Shown here in pieces: positions 17,321 to 26,540 of a stretch of 64,000 bases of DNA; positions within the stretch are counted from its first letter, which is position 1, and each line of letters begins with the position of its first letter. The stretch is from the NCBI RefSeq assembly GCF_900170035.1, contig NZ_LT828548.1:153617-217616 (forward strand). The letters are read 5' to 3'. Below the pieces are notes generated by a model. It worked only from the letters and a program-made list of their open reading frames with translations. It made no database searches and was not told where the DNA came from. This DNA is from Desulfamplus magnetovallimortis (GTDB taxonomy: Bacteria > Desulfobacterota > Desulfobacteria > Desulfobacterales > Desulfobacteraceae). The position numbers and the translations under genes are program-made.

Positions 17321-19225
17321 ATGGAGAATAATCCCATTGATTCGTTTTTTCACATACAGGAGTATATTGTGAATCCCTTCGGTACCAGCAGAGTAGATAG
17401 TCCTTTTCAGGAACATACAGATCTTAAATCACTTTTTTCTGAACAATTTATGAGGCTTAAGTCGCTTGTAAGAGAGATTGCCTCTGACCCAAATCATCAA
17501 TCAACAGGTGTTGTCCTGGCAGGTAACCCTGGCTCAGGCAAGACACATCTTATCATGCGTCTTGCAAGGGAGATGATTGCAGCTAACCGTATTCTATTTA
17601 TACGACAGCCCAACAACCCTGAATCCATTCTATACCACATCTACTCAAGAATGCTTGAATCCCTTGTTGAAAGGGTTCCCGGTACCTCCTATACGCAGAT
17701 TCAATATCTTCTTGCCAGAAGTTTTTCCAATATTATAATAAATGTTATAAAACAGCTTAAAAACCCCAGCGAAAATATGAAATCCATGGAGGCTCTCCTA
17801 TCCCAGAGTCATCTTAATATCTACAGGGGACTTGGTGGGGACGACACTGAAACCAGAAGAAAAAACTGGAAGTTCATTGAGAAGAGAACCCTTGAATGGT
17901 GGGGAGACACCCATGGTTTCGGCGGGCAAGGCTCTTCCATTGTCAAGGCTTTGATAAAATACTGCTCTTACTCTGACATAGGCCGGCGGGAGATGATAAG
18001 AAAATGGCTTGCCGGACATGAGCTTTCCGAAACAGAACTTAAAAGCACTGGCCTTGAAAACAGAGGAGAATCAACTGGGTTTGAGGCTTTTGCCATTGAA
18101 GCCATAAGGGTTCTTGGAAAGCTCTCCATTGAAGATGAGCCATTGATTGTTGTTTTTGATCAGCTTGAAGGGCTGAAATACAATGAAGAGCTGCTGATAA
18201 GCTTTGGAGAGGCAGTCAAGGAGCTGTTTACACATATTCCAAATACTCTTATGATTTTCAATCTCTTTCCTGAGCGTTGGGAAGCTTACTCTGCTGTTTT
18301 TAATCCTTCAGTGGTGGAACGTATAGGGCAAAACACGGTCTTTCTCAATACACCTTCAAAAAACGAGATGAAAGAGATACTTGCATGTCGTGCCAGGGAA
18401 GCTTCAATAGATATAAGCTCTCTTTTTACTGAAGAGGAGATGGATAAAATCAGCAACGGAGAGAGCATCCGTAAAGTGCTAAACAATGCCTCGGACTATT
18501 TCAGGTTTAAAAAGGACAAAATTCCTCTGCCCCAGCCATTAAGCTCCTTCAAGGATCAGATTCTCATGGAGATCCGTCATATCAAGGAGGAGATATCATG
18601 GCTTAAAAAACATCTTAACCTCTCTGTGCCTGCATTTCAGGAGACAGGTAACACTGAAAAAATTAAAAAAATACTTGAATCCTATAGAAAATACGAAGCA
18701 TCTGAATATGAAAAACATTCAATTATAAATGATGCTGATGATGCAGGAAAACTTCAGGTAATGCTAAGGGCAATGGGCAGAGGTACTCAACTTAAGGCAG
18801 GGCCAATGAAAAAGGGAAGAAAGGCTGTGCCTGAAAATATCATGGTGAGAACAAGCTCCAGAAAGACAACTGTAACAGGATTTCTTCATATAAAGGGAAA
18901 CTCCTTTACAAGCCGCCTTAAAAATTTCAATGACCTTGCTGAAAACCATCCTGAATCATGGTTTCAGCTTTTCAGGGACGAGCGTCAGGAGAAAATTACG
19001 TCAAAGGTGGCCATGCAGGAGATCTTAAGGCTTAACAACCATGAAAAAGGTTCATTTATCATCATGGAAAGGGAAAACAGAATTCTTTTTGAATCATTGT
19101 ACCGACTTGTAACCGATATCCAGAATCGTGATGTGGATATGGATATAGAAGATGCCATAAAAGTTATAAAAAAGCTTTATAGCGATTACTGGCTGATAAG
19201 ACTTCTTGATGCCGGACAAAAATAG
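17321..19225 (+). CDS. P-loop ATPase of unknown function
   Basis: 634 residues. Walker A is GNPGSGKTH (68-76) and Walker B is LIVVFDQLE (275-283), so it is an AAA/STAND-like NTPase. A segment before Walker B (RKWLAGHELSETEL, 228-240) is reminiscent of large ATP-binding proteins from defence islands such as BrxD, but this is recollection and not a demonstrated match. A coiled or charged region follows at about 395-470. The C-terminal 150 residues (TVTGFLHIKGNSF...SDYWLIRLL) match no family known to me. No ribosome site is visible because family C repeat DNA abuts the ATG. The convergent neighbour is a DHH phosphoesterase. Function is not assigned. Confidence 0.75.
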   Translation: MENNPIDSFFHIQEYIVNPFGTSRVDSPFQEHTDLKSLFSEQFMRLKSLVREIASDPNHQSTGVVLAGNPGSGKTHLIMRLAREMIAANRILFIRQPNNPESILYHIYSRMLESLVERVPGTSYTQIQYLLARSFSNIIINVIKQLKNPSENMKSMEALLSQSHLNIYRGLGGDDTETRRKNWKFIEKRTLEWWGDTHGFGGQGSSIVKALIKYCSYSDIGRREMIRKWLAGHELSETELKSTGLENRGESTGFEAFAIEAIRVLGKLSIEDEPLIVVFDQLEGLKYNEELLISFGEAVKELFTHIPNTLMIFNLFPERWEAYSAVFNPSVVERIGQNTVFLNTPSKNEMKEILACRAREASIDISSLFTEEEMDKISNGESIRKVLNNASDYFRFKKDKIPLPQPLSSFKDQILMEIRHIKEEISWLKKHLNLSVPAFQETGNTEKIKKILESYRKYEASEYEKHSIINDADDAGKLQVMLRAMGRGTQLKAGPMKKGRKAVPENIMVRTSSRKTTVTGFLHIKGNSFTSRLKNFNDLAENHPESWFQLFRDERQEKITSKVAMQEILRLNNHEKGSFIIMERENRILFESLYRLVTDIQNRDVDMDIEDAIKVIKKLYSDYWLIRLLDAGQK

Positions 19226-19234
19226 CAGATAAGT

Positions 19235-20167
19235 CTATAAGTATTGCTCTTGGTTACTTTTTTTCATTATTTCAATGATCTCATCAATATTCTTCTGGGC
19301 AACACTTTTTTCCATGCTGCACCCGCCAGCGCCTGCATGACCGCCACCACCGTAACGCGCAAGAAGCTTTCCTATATTGATATTAAAGCCGTCTTTAAAA
19401 ATACTTTTGCCTATACTTACAAGCACAATATTTTTATCACGATGGTCATATCTTATTTTCATGCTTGCCACACAGTCGGAAAATATGGAATATGGTAAAA
19501 AACGGTTGCCTGAAGGGGCTTTCTCAAGTGATCGAAAATCTGTAACGCATATATTGCCGTGAATTTGTGTGTACTTTTTCAGGATATCTTCATAAAGACG
19601 ATTCTCTTCAATGACTTTTTGACAACGTTTTGTCACCTCATTATCTTTATGTATATTCTCAATTGATGAAGAGCGCAGCAAATCCACAAGTCTCATCCAG
19701 TAGGGTGGATCTGAATCATTACGGTTTTTCACGGTCATGGACAAAAGAACATAAGGGTAAGCTTCTGGATAGAGTACCTGGTCACGGGACAAAAGTGCTG
19801 CATCTATGATGTCAGTCTCCTTTATTAATTCATCAAAATCACGGTTTATCATCCCTTTTTCTTTGTAATATTCATACACAAGACCCGCTGCTGAGGGTGC
19901 AATCCTGAAAAGCCCTTCAACATCATGATTTCTGTCATTGGAGACATGGTGATCAAACCACACCGAGCATCGTGGATCAAAGGGAAGGTTTGCCATGATA
20001 TCCCCTTCTTTAATATCAGCATCACCATGCTGAACCTGGCTTGGCTCCAGCCATAAAATCGGAATATTTTCACTGTCAGTGGTATTGATTTCAGATTCAA
20101 GGGCTTCAAGTATCATTGCCGCACAGACAATTCCATCAAAATCAGGCCTCGTTACAATTCTTGTCAT
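19235..20167 (-). CDS. DHH/DHHA1-family phosphoesterase
   Basis: 310 residues. N-terminal metal ligands are RPDFDG (Asp 9, Asp 11) and FDHH (72-74). The C-terminal DHHA1 domain has the glycine-rich GGGGHAGAGG. This is the fold of NrnA/NrnB oligoribonucleases, GdpP-type cyclic-dinucleotide phosphodiesterases and some exopolyphosphatases. Its start overlaps the 3' end of the diguanylate cyclase gene by 26 nt in the same direction, so the two are co-transcribed. That pairing makes a role in breaking down pGpG or another cyclic-dinucleotide product attractive, but the substrate is an inference. Confidence 0.85.
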   Translation of the reverse strand: MTRIVTRPDFDGIVCAAMILEALESEINTTDSENIPILWLEPSQVQHGDADIKEGDIMANLPFDPRCSVWFDHHVSNDRNHDVEGLFRIAPSAAGLVYEYYKEKGMINRDFDELIKETDIIDAALLSRDQVLYPEAYPYVLLSMTVKNRNDSDPPYWMRLVDLLRSSSIENIHKDNEVTKRCQKVIEENRLYEDILKKYTQIHGNICVTDFRSLEKAPSGNRFLPYSIFSDCVASMKIRYDHRDKNIVLVSIGKSIFKDGFNINIGKLLARYGGGGHAGAGGCSMEKSVAQKNIDEIIEIMKKSNQEQYL

Positions 20168-21098
20168 TTAATAATTTCCCTTTTGATTTTTTCTTTTTTT
20201 TCAATATTGCTCCTGAAGAGCATGGCGGACAAATTTCAAAAAATATATTTCCCTTTTCCACTGCACGATCCAGATTAGAGCAAACAGATTTAACGGTCTC
20301 AATATTATCTGAATCCCGCTCCCTGCATCTTACTCTGACACACATGTTTCTGCCATTTTCTTTTGCATGGTAAAGAGCTTTATCTGAAAGCGAAATCATC
20401 TGCTCAAATGTCATGCTCATTGGGAATTTTGAAAAAAACGGATAAAAAACATAACCAACAGAAGTTGTGATGTTTATTTTTCTGCCCTGTGTAATGCTGA
20501 ACATATACTCTTCAATAGATGTTCTGATTTTTTCGGCAAATCTGTCAATATATCTCTCTTCGGCAAGTTTCAGAATTACAACAAACTCTTCTCCGCCCAT
20601 CCTTACTACAGCATCGTCACTTCTAACCTGATCTGTCAATTTTGTGCTGAATTGCCGGAGAATCATGTCACCAGAGTCATGACCATATGTATCATTGACA
20701 CGTTTGAATTTATCAATATCCATCATAAAAATGCCATAACCATAGTTGATGGAATTAGTTTTGTCATGAAAATCAAACATATCATCTTCATTATTTGTAA
20801 GAATTGGTTCCAGTGGATTTTGTGAGGCATGTTGTTTAAAGCGTCTGTTTGTACCTTTTTCATCAAGCAGATAATCTTTCATAAGCCTTGTATTTTCAGG
20901 AGTGAACACCTCAAAAAGATAGCGCCTGTTCTTAAGACCTGTCAAGGGGTCAATGCGGGTAAGGGATTTAAGTTCCCTGTTTTTTGACATTAGCTGCTCA
21001 TTTAGGCGTTCAGTATTCTTTTTTTCAATATGAAGGTTTTTTACAAGCTGATTGTTGTCATATCTGAGTGCAAGTGCTTCACTTAAATCTCTGTTCAT
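20142..21098 (-). CDS. GGDEF-domain diguanylate cyclase (C-terminal part of a split membrane protein)
   Basis: 318 residues. After a coiled linker (about 1-45) comes a GGDEF domain, with DPLTGLKNRRYLFE, MMDIDKFKRVNDTYGHDSGD and the active-site loop MGGEEFVVIL. RSDD sits five residues before GGEEF, which fits an intact RxxD inhibitory site. A stretch of about 50 residues between RRYLFE and the first metal loop is longer than usual. It should make c-di-GMP from GTP. The upstream reading frame encodes the matching membrane part and ends at an A8 run, where stop and start overlap as ATGA. Related one-piece proteins continue straight from the last helix into NR.LSEAL.LR, so the two frames look like one gene. 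Confidence 0.9.
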   Translation of the reverse strand: MNRDLSEALALRYDNNQLVKNLHIEKKNTERLNEQLMSKNRELKSLTRIDPLTGLKNRRYLFEVFTPENTRLMKDYLLDEKGTNRRFKQHASQNPLEPILTNNEDDMFDFHDKTNSINYGYGIFMMDIDKFKRVNDTYGHDSGDMILRQFSTKLTDQVRSDDAVVRMGGEEFVVILKLAEERYIDRFAEKIRTSIEEYMFSITQGRKINITTSVGYVFYPFFSKFPMSMTFEQMISLSDKALYHAKENGRNMCVRVRCRERDSDNIETVKSVCSNLDRAVEKGNIFFEICPPCSSGAILKKKKKSKGKLLNDKNCNEA

Positions 21099-21106
21099 TT
21101 TTTTTG
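21089..21106 (-). other. A8 slippery run and ATGA overlap splitting a membrane-GGDEF gene
   Basis: On the coding strand the sequence is CATGC, eight A, then TGAACAG. The upstream frame stops at TGA and the downstream frame starts at the overlapping ATG. A one-base slip on the A run would join the frames as QKKMNRDLSEAL. Confidence 0.75.
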
Positions 21107-21643
21107 CATGAACCGAAAGAAGAAGAAAAAAACAATACCCATGGCTGACATTGCAGAAGTTGTGGATGTATGTATATTATAAATTGCAACTGTTGGAAGT
21201 AGAAAGACAGTTATGGAATATACATAAAAAACAGGCAAATGGTTATGGTAGGCTCCAAGGGCTCCGGCCATCATGCCTCCGCACACAAAATAGAGAAAAA
21301 CAGTGTGTTCAGGGTATTGTGGTGAAATCAGGAAAAAGCCTGAACTTCCAAAGAGTGTTCCTGAAATGAAAAAGGAGAACAACAGAAGCGTTTTCCAGAA
21401 CTTATAATTATGCTCTTTAAAACCTTTTTTGTACATCCAAAGACCGGTATATCGAATCAAAACAAAAATGATATTGACCATCACCCAGATAATGATATTC
21501 TTCTCAGGGATAATATCCCAAAGGACTGCTCCTATAATAAGGCAGTTTATAATTGTCCCAATCATGCTTGATGCCAGATTTGTTACAAGGAGTGTTATTT
21601 TTTTATCTTCAATATAGGCTGCTCGCTTATCTGATTCATTCAT
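21095..21643 (-). CDS. Membrane sensor part of the split diguanylate cyclase
   Basis: 182 residues with about six hydrophobic helices (for example ITLLVTNLASSMIGTIINCL and FFISGTLFGSSGFFLIS) and little else, ending FFFFFRFMQKK. Its last helix and basic tail are what normally precede the coiled linker of one-piece membrane GGDEF or kinase proteins, here carried by the next frame. It would anchor the cyclase in the inner membrane and perhaps sense a signal. It could act as a separate subunit by translational coupling, or be fused by frameshifting; a sequencing error in the A8 run is a third possibility. Confidence 0.75.
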   Translation of the reverse strand: MNESDKRAAYIEDKKITLLVTNLASSMIGTIINCLIIGAVLWDIIPEKNIIIWVMVNIIFVLIRYTGLWMYKKGFKEHNYKFWKTLLLFSFFISGTLFGSSGFFLISPQYPEHTVFLYFVCGGMMAGALGAYHNHLPVFYVYSITVFLLPTVAIYNIHTSTTSAMSAMGIVFFFFFRFMQKK

Positions 21644-21709
21644 TTCGGACCCTGACTAAACCTTGATGTGTTTTTCTATTGTGGCGGTAAGTCGCCATTT
21701 AGTTTATTT

Positions 21710-21811
21710 AGGAATGAGCACGAAAAAAGATGTTCAATTAGAATTCTTAAAGCATACGGCCTACAATGGCTGGATGTTTTGAAATGGGCAAGTTGTTTAA
21801 AACTCATTCCT
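21710..21811. repeat. Repeat family F-like element
   Basis: About 102 bp bounded by AGGAATGAG and CTCATTCCT, with TGGGCAAGTTGTTTAAAA near the right end as in other F copies. It lies in the divergent gap between the GGDEF and FapA-like genes. A family C scrap (GTGGCGGTAAGTCGCCAT) lies just before it at about 21681-21698. Confidence 0.55.
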
Positions 21812-21858
21812 TGAAGACAGCTTTTTGATCATATGAAAAAGGAGATATTCATATAATT

Positions 21859-24282
21859 GTGAAAAGTTCTGAAAAAGGGATCCCCTCACTCGGACAGCTT
21901 GCATTGAGATACGGGACGATCAATAAAACCCAGTTTAAAACAGTTGCAGCATTTATGCAACAAAAAGCCTTAAAAGGTGAGCAATACGAGTTTGGTGCAT
22001 TGCTGATTGAAAAAAAACTGGCCACAAGATATCAGGTTAACCTTCTCCAGATTATCCGTGATTTTCTGGTTCTTAAAAAAAAGGGTGAGCAGTTCGGCCA
22101 GATTGCCGTTGACAAAGGATATGCCACAAGTGAAGAGGTTGAACTTGCCCTTACACGTCAACAGCAGCTTTTCCGTGAAGCAAAGATTCAGAAAATGCTT
22201 GGTGATCTTCTTGTTGAATACGGTGTTATTACCGAAGAACAGCGGGATATTATCACAGAAGAGCAGAAAAGACTTGAAAAAATTGATTTTGATAAACCTG
22301 GCCCTAACAACGATAATTATGAAAAATCTCAATCTTTCACGGAACAAGATGATGAATCTGCGGCCAAGCATGAAAAACCCAATGAGGAGAATGAAGAAGA
22401 TAGTCAATCTTCAGAAGAGATATCATTCAGGGAGGCAGAAAGAGAGTTTATCCAGCTTAAGGCTCTTGATGATGACTTTGCATTAAGGGTGCTTGAAAAA
22501 GGCTTTTCCACACCGGAAGTTGTGGAAGCTGCCATGGAAAAACAGAATGAGTGGTTTGAAAAATTCCGGAAGCTTCATATGCTTGGCGACATCATGGTCT
22601 CTGAAGGCATATTGACAGACATGCAGAAAAATTTGATTTTAAAAGAGCAAAAACGTATTCACTCATCTGCTACGGATAACAGTCAAAACACTCATGAAAT
22701 ATCTAAATCAGAAAGATTAAATGGCTCTGATAATCTAAATGAATCACAAGAGCTAAAAGAGCCAAATGAAGTTAAAGAAAAAATTGAGATCACTATATCT
22801 GATTCACAAATGGAGGCGTGGGTAAATATCCCTGCCGCTTTAGATAAAATGGAAGAGATAATAACACCAGAAGAGATCATCAGCATACTCAATGAAAATG
22901 CCATTACATATGGAATATGCAGTGATGCCATTATTAAGTCTCACCTTGACGCAAAAGATAGCTCTTTTCCGGTTGCCCTTGGAGAATATCTCTACAGCTC
23001 AATACCACATTATAATTTTGATATACATAAAAGGGATAAAAACAATCTCCTGAAAAAAAACAATGTGCTGGCATCCCTTGATACAAAGAAAGTAAAAATT
23101 GAACTACTTGATATTACTGGCAAAAAAGTCAATACCATACCAATAAACCCCAACCATGCAGTACTTAGATGTGGCAGAGGAGTTACCCTTTCTGAAGATT
23201 CAACCCATGTTGTGGCTGCAATGGGGGGATATCCTGCAATGTCGGTGGAGGGCAGGTTTTTTATTTTTCCTGTTGTAAACATTCTTGGGGATGCAGATAT
23301 AAAGTATGGGCCTATAGATCCATATGCAAGTGTCAATATCGCAGGGATTTTGACAGGTGCGTACAGGATTCAGGCAGGAGATGTAAAGGCCCGGGAGATA
23401 CGTGGTTGCAGGCTTGATGCTGTGGGTGATGTTACAGCAGAGATGGGCATCATGAATTGTACAATAATCACGCAAGGCAACATCAAGGCAAAATATATTC
23501 ATAACTCCAGAATAGAATCCTTTGGAGATGTTACTGTTGAACATGAGATAATTGATTCAACACTTCTCTTAAGCGGTAAATGCATTGCTGAAAAAAGCCG
23601 TGTGATTGCATCCTCTGTCTGTGCAAGAAAAGGAATAAAAGCAGCCGGCATAGGCAGTGACGTCACAGAACCATGCAGATTAAAGGTTGGAGCGCAGGAT
23701 CATATAATACGGCAATCTCTTTATATTACAAAGAAGATAAGTGCAAGCAGACAAAGTCTTGATGAAGCTATTGAAAAAAAGGAAAAACTTGGCAAAAAAA
23801 GCGAGTTTATCTTTAATAAAATGGTGGATTTGAAGCTTCTACATGATAGAGCCATGGCAAAATCACTTCGCTTTAATAAGGAGATTGAAAAGGGCAGGAT
23901 ATCAGAAGACTCTGCCTCATATGAAAAAACTATGTGTTTAATTGACGCACTCAAAGAGAAAATGTCATCAGCTATTTCAACCCTTAGAAAGTATAATAAT
24001 CAGAAAAAAGAGATTGACGCCCGTATTGATAAAATGGAAAGTACGATAAAGACACTTGCTGAAAGATCACGAAGAAAGATATTTTCCCTTGAAATGGATC
24101 GTAACCGTTTTTTCCAATGGGCAGAATCACAGCCATCTGTTCCGGAAATAACTGTCTCCGGACGCATTGTAGAGGGTACAGTCATTAATGGAGCCTTTGC
24201 TTCAATAACCCTTGATGATGATTATCAGAACGTAAAATTTACAGAAAAGTTAAAAAAAATACCAGTGCAGAAGATCGTTTAG
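21859..24282 (+). CDS. FapA-like (DUF342) polymer-forming-type protein with repeated N-terminal modules
   Basis: 807 residues from a GTG start with GGAG upstream. Residues 1-270 hold related modules (FGQIAVDKGYATSEEVELAL, MLGDLLVEYGVITEEQRDII and a later MLGDIMVSEGILTDMQ copy). A DUF342/FapA region follows (about 390-620) with the beta-helical repeats DIKYGPIDPYASVNIAGILT and GDVKAREIRGCRLDAVGDVT. A coiled coil lies at about 625-740 and a short C-terminal beta domain ends the protein. DUF342 proteins are cytoplasmic and linked in various bacteria to cell-surface or signalling functions; the role here is not clear. No signal peptide is seen. Confidence 0.8.
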   Translation: MKSSEKGIPSLGQLALRYGTINKTQFKTVAAFMQQKALKGEQYEFGALLIEKKLATRYQVNLLQIIRDFLVLKKKGEQFGQIAVDKGYATSEEVELALTRQQQLFREAKIQKMLGDLLVEYGVITEEQRDIITEEQKRLEKIDFDKPGPNNDNYEKSQSFTEQDDESAAKHEKPNEENEEDSQSSEEISFREAEREFIQLKALDDDFALRVLEKGFSTPEVVEAAMEKQNEWFEKFRKLHMLGDIMVSEGILTDMQKNLILKEQKRIHSSATDNSQNTHEISKSERLNGSDNLNESQELKEPNEVKEKIEITISDSQMEAWVNIPAALDKMEEIITPEEIISILNENAITYGICSDAIIKSHLDAKDSSFPVALGEYLYSSIPHYNFDIHKRDKNNLLKKNNVLASLDTKKVKIELLDITGKKVNTIPINPNHAVLRCGRGVTLSEDSTHVVAAMGGYPAMSVEGRFFIFPVVNILGDADIKYGPIDPYASVNIAGILTGAYRIQAGDVKAREIRGCRLDAVGDVTAEMGIMNCTIITQGNIKAKYIHNSRIESFGDVTVEHEIIDSTLLLSGKCIAEKSRVIASSVCARKGIKAAGIGSDVTEPCRLKVGAQDHIIRQSLYITKKISASRQSLDEAIEKKEKLGKKSEFIFNKMVDLKLLHDRAMAKSLRFNKEIEKGRISEDSASYEKTMCLIDALKEKMSSAISTLRKYNNQKKEIDARIDKMESTIKTLAERSRRKIFSLEMDRNRFFQWAESQPSVPEITVSGRIVEGTVINGAFASITLDDDYQNVKFTEKLKKIPVQKIV

Positions 24283-24443
24283 GTAAAAAAGAGATTGCGG
24301 ATAAAAAAGAGTTTGGTGATATAAAAAGGGAATATATAGATGAGTATCGTATCCATATTCAAATCTTAAAATGATAACTTAATGGCCGGAAAAGATTAAA
24401 ACAGATCCTTTACAAGGAGAAACATAAGGAGAAAACAAATACA

Positions 24444-25247
24444 ATGATAATTATTGCACCTTCAATACTGTCCGCAGATTTTACAAAACTTGGCAAAGAA
24501 CTCAAAGATGTTGAAAAAGCAGGAGCAGACTGGATTCACATTGATGTTATGGATGGCCATTTTGTCCCCAACATTACTTACGGACCAATCATTGTTGATG
24601 CATGCAGAAGGGCAACTTCCCTTGTGCTTGACGTACATCTGATGATAGAAAAGCCTGACTTGCTGATTCCGGAGTTTGCAAAAGCAGGGGCAGATTACAT
24701 ATCTGTACATGCAGAGGCTTGTACCCACCTTCACCGAACCATACAGCTTATAAAATCCCAGGTAAAGCAAAACAGCCAAGATAAAAGGGATGAAAAAGAT
24801 AAGAGCAAAAAAGATCAGCTTAAGTCCGGTTATCATGAGGCAAATGCCTCCACAAACTGCAATAGCGGGGAAGCAAACACAAAACCAACTAATGTGAAAG
24901 CAGGTGTCGCCCTTAATCCTGCAACACCTTTGAGTGCGATAGAATGGGTGCTTGGGGATCTTGATTTTGTACTGATCATGAGTGTAAATCCAGGATTTGG
25001 TGGCCAGAAGTTCATCCCCTCAACTCTTGAAAAAATAAAACTTCTCTCTGATATGATAAAATCAAAAAACTCCAGTGCCATTATTCAGGTGGATGGAGGT
25101 GTGGGGCCAAAGACAATAGAAGATGTGGCAAAGGCAGGAGCAACTTCCTTTGTGGCAGGCTCTGCAATATTCAATACACCCGATTATACTGAAACAATAG
25201 AAGGTTTCAGACGGCAGATTGCAGGCGTATGCTCCTGTAAAAGGTAG
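24444..25247 (+). CDS. rpe: Ribulose-phosphate 3-epimerase with an internal insertion
   Basis: 267 residues against about 220 usual. The TIM-barrel motifs are all present: APSILSADF (5-13), [12 protein letters not shown] (32-43), DVHLMIEKP (63-71), [12 protein letters not shown] and VDGGV. It interconverts ribulose-5-phosphate and xylulose-5-phosphate with a bound metal. An extra 40 or so polar residues (about 108-150, including [14 protein letters not shown] and a Ser/Asn/Thr-rich stretch) are inserted after the ICVHAEA strand-helix, at the surface of the barrel. The catalytic residues are intact. The mqnB gene follows after 4 nt. Confidence 0.93.
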   Translation: MIIIAPSILSADFTKLGKELKDVEKAGADWIHIDVMDGHFVPNITYGPIIVDACRRATSLVLDVHLMIEKPDLLIPEFAKAGADYISVHAEACTHLHRTIQLIKSQVKQNSQDKRDEKDKSKKDQLKSGYHEANASTNCNSGEANTKPTNVKAGVALNPATPLSAIEWVLGDLDFVLIMSVNPGFGGQKFIPSTLEKIKLLSDMIKSKNSSAIIQVDGGVGPKTIEDVAKAGATSFVAGSAIFNTPDYTETIEGFRRQIAGVCSCKR

Positions 25248-25251
25248 AATC

Positions 25252-26052
25252 ATGAGAGTTCTTCTTGTTGCAGCAACAGAGATGGAAATAATGCCATTGA
25301 TTGAACAAGGCATTTATCAACACACGAATGTGACAGTAATCATAACAGGGGTTGGTGTTATCAATACAGCCCATTCTCTGACAAAGGCAATTGAGGCTCA
25401 AAAAACTGATATTATTATACAGGCAGGCATTGGCGGGGCTTTTGAAAGTGCAGGTATTGACGTTGGAGATATTGCAGTTGCAAAAAGTGACAGATATATC
25501 CATACAGGTGTGGAGCATCATGATTTTCGGTTGTCTTCAAACATACATGGTCATACCCCACGCCCTGGAGAATTTTACAACTCTCCACTGCCATTTCCAC
25601 ACACGGGAGGATACGACAACTCTCCACTCTCATTTACACAGCATGTAGGCTATCCAAATGATCCTTTGCCATTTGACCTTGTTAAAGATCAACCTGAATC
25701 AAGGGAAGGGCTTTTTTTCCTGGACAGTGACCTTACGGGAAAATCTAAATACATAATCAAAAACAACCTGTCAAAAAAGAGTTTAAGATATAAAATAATA
25801 TCAGGAGATTTTTTAACTGTCTCAACCATAACTGCAACATCACGCACAAAAGATGCTCTAATACAAGCTTTTTTGCCGTGTATGGAATCCATGGAAGGAG
25901 CGGCAGCGGCTCATGTGGCATCTCTTTACAATATCCCTTTTATTGAAATCAGAGCAGCTTCAAACCTTGTCGGAATAAGGAACAAGTCAGACTGGAATAT
26001 CCCTCTTGCTGTTGAAAGAGTCTGTCTGGCTTTAAATGCTCTTTTACCGTGA
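25252..26052 (+). CDS. mqnB: Futalosine hydrolase with an internal repeat insertion
   Basis: The start is the ATG at 25252, four bases after rpe; 266 residues. It has the nucleosidase fold of the MTAN family, with QAGIGGAFESAGIDVGDIAV, the ligand segment SMEGAAAAHVASLYNIPFIE and RAASNLVGIRNKSDWNIP, the last typical of futalosine hydrolases. It would cleave futalosine in the alternative menaquinone pathway. Residues about 101-150 are an insertion with three imperfect 13-residue repeats (YNSPLPFPHTGG, YDNSPLSFTQHVG, YPNDPLPFD). The final codons and the TGA stop (LLP-stop) are made from the first bases of a family A repeat. Confidence 0.87.
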   Translation: MRVLLVAATEMEIMPLIEQGIYQHTNVTVIITGVGVINTAHSLTKAIEAQKTDIIIQAGIGGAFESAGIDVGDIAVAKSDRYIHTGVEHHDFRLSSNIHGHTPRPGEFYNSPLPFPHTGGYDNSPLSFTQHVGYPNDPLPFDLVKDQPESREGLFFLDSDLTGKSKYIIKNNLSKKSLRYKIISGDFLTVSTITATSRTKDALIQAFLPCMESMEGAAAAHVASLYNIPFIEIRAASNLVGIRNKSDWNIPLAVERVCLALNALLP

Positions 26053-26370
26053 AAATGGATACATATTTTCATATTCGGGGGTGGCAGAAATTTCATTTGG
26101 CCATGGGAGTTTACCGTGAAAATGACTATCATTTTTATTTTTGGGGGTGATTGATACGCAATCATGCCCGTTTACCGTGAAAATGGATACAAATTTTCAT
26201 ATTCGGGGGTGGCTGGATGACAGCCATGACCGTTTACCGTGAAAATGACTATCATTTTTATATTTGGGGGTGATAGATATGTAATCAATCATGCCTGTTT
26301 ACTGTGGGACTATATACATAATTCTATGTTCCGGGGTGGCCGAAACTTGGCCATGATCGTTTACCGTTTA
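26043..26370 (+). repeat. Repeat family A tandem array, five units
   Basis: Five units of about 62-66 bp, each starting TTTAC(C/T)GTG, alternating A1 (GGATACAAATTTTCATATTC) and A2 (GACTATCATTTTTATATTTG) types. Second-hairpin stems include GGCTG/CAGCC, TGATTG/CAATCA, TGATAGAT/ATCAATCA and TGGCCG/TGGCCA. It starts inside the mqnB stop region. No gene is present up to 26647. Confidence 0.88.
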
Positions 26371-26376
26371 AACACC

Positions 26377-26540
26377 GCATGCTTCATGATCACTTTACAC
26401 TTTCTGAAAGCAAGAGCAGTTTTTCAGGTTTTTAAGCAAAAAAGGGCATGTTTCATTGAGCACTTTACACTTTCCAGGGATGCAGCCCCTTTTTTAGGGT
26501 GTATTCTTCAGAAAAGTGTAAAGTAGTTTGAGGATATCCT
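26377..26540 (+). repeat. Repeat family D fragments, one partial and one near-complete
   Basis: The first is a left half (GCATGCTTCATGATCACTTT). The second starts at 26445 (GGCATGTTTCATTGAGCACT) and has AGAAAAGTGTAAAGTAG near its end, but its right terminus is degraded. No target duplication was seen. Confidence 0.55.

Noticed and set aside
26043..26370. CRISPR array
   Set aside because: The parts between the repeated TTTACCGTGAAAATG ends are themselves related and form hairpins, so they are not unique spacers; no cas gene is nearby.
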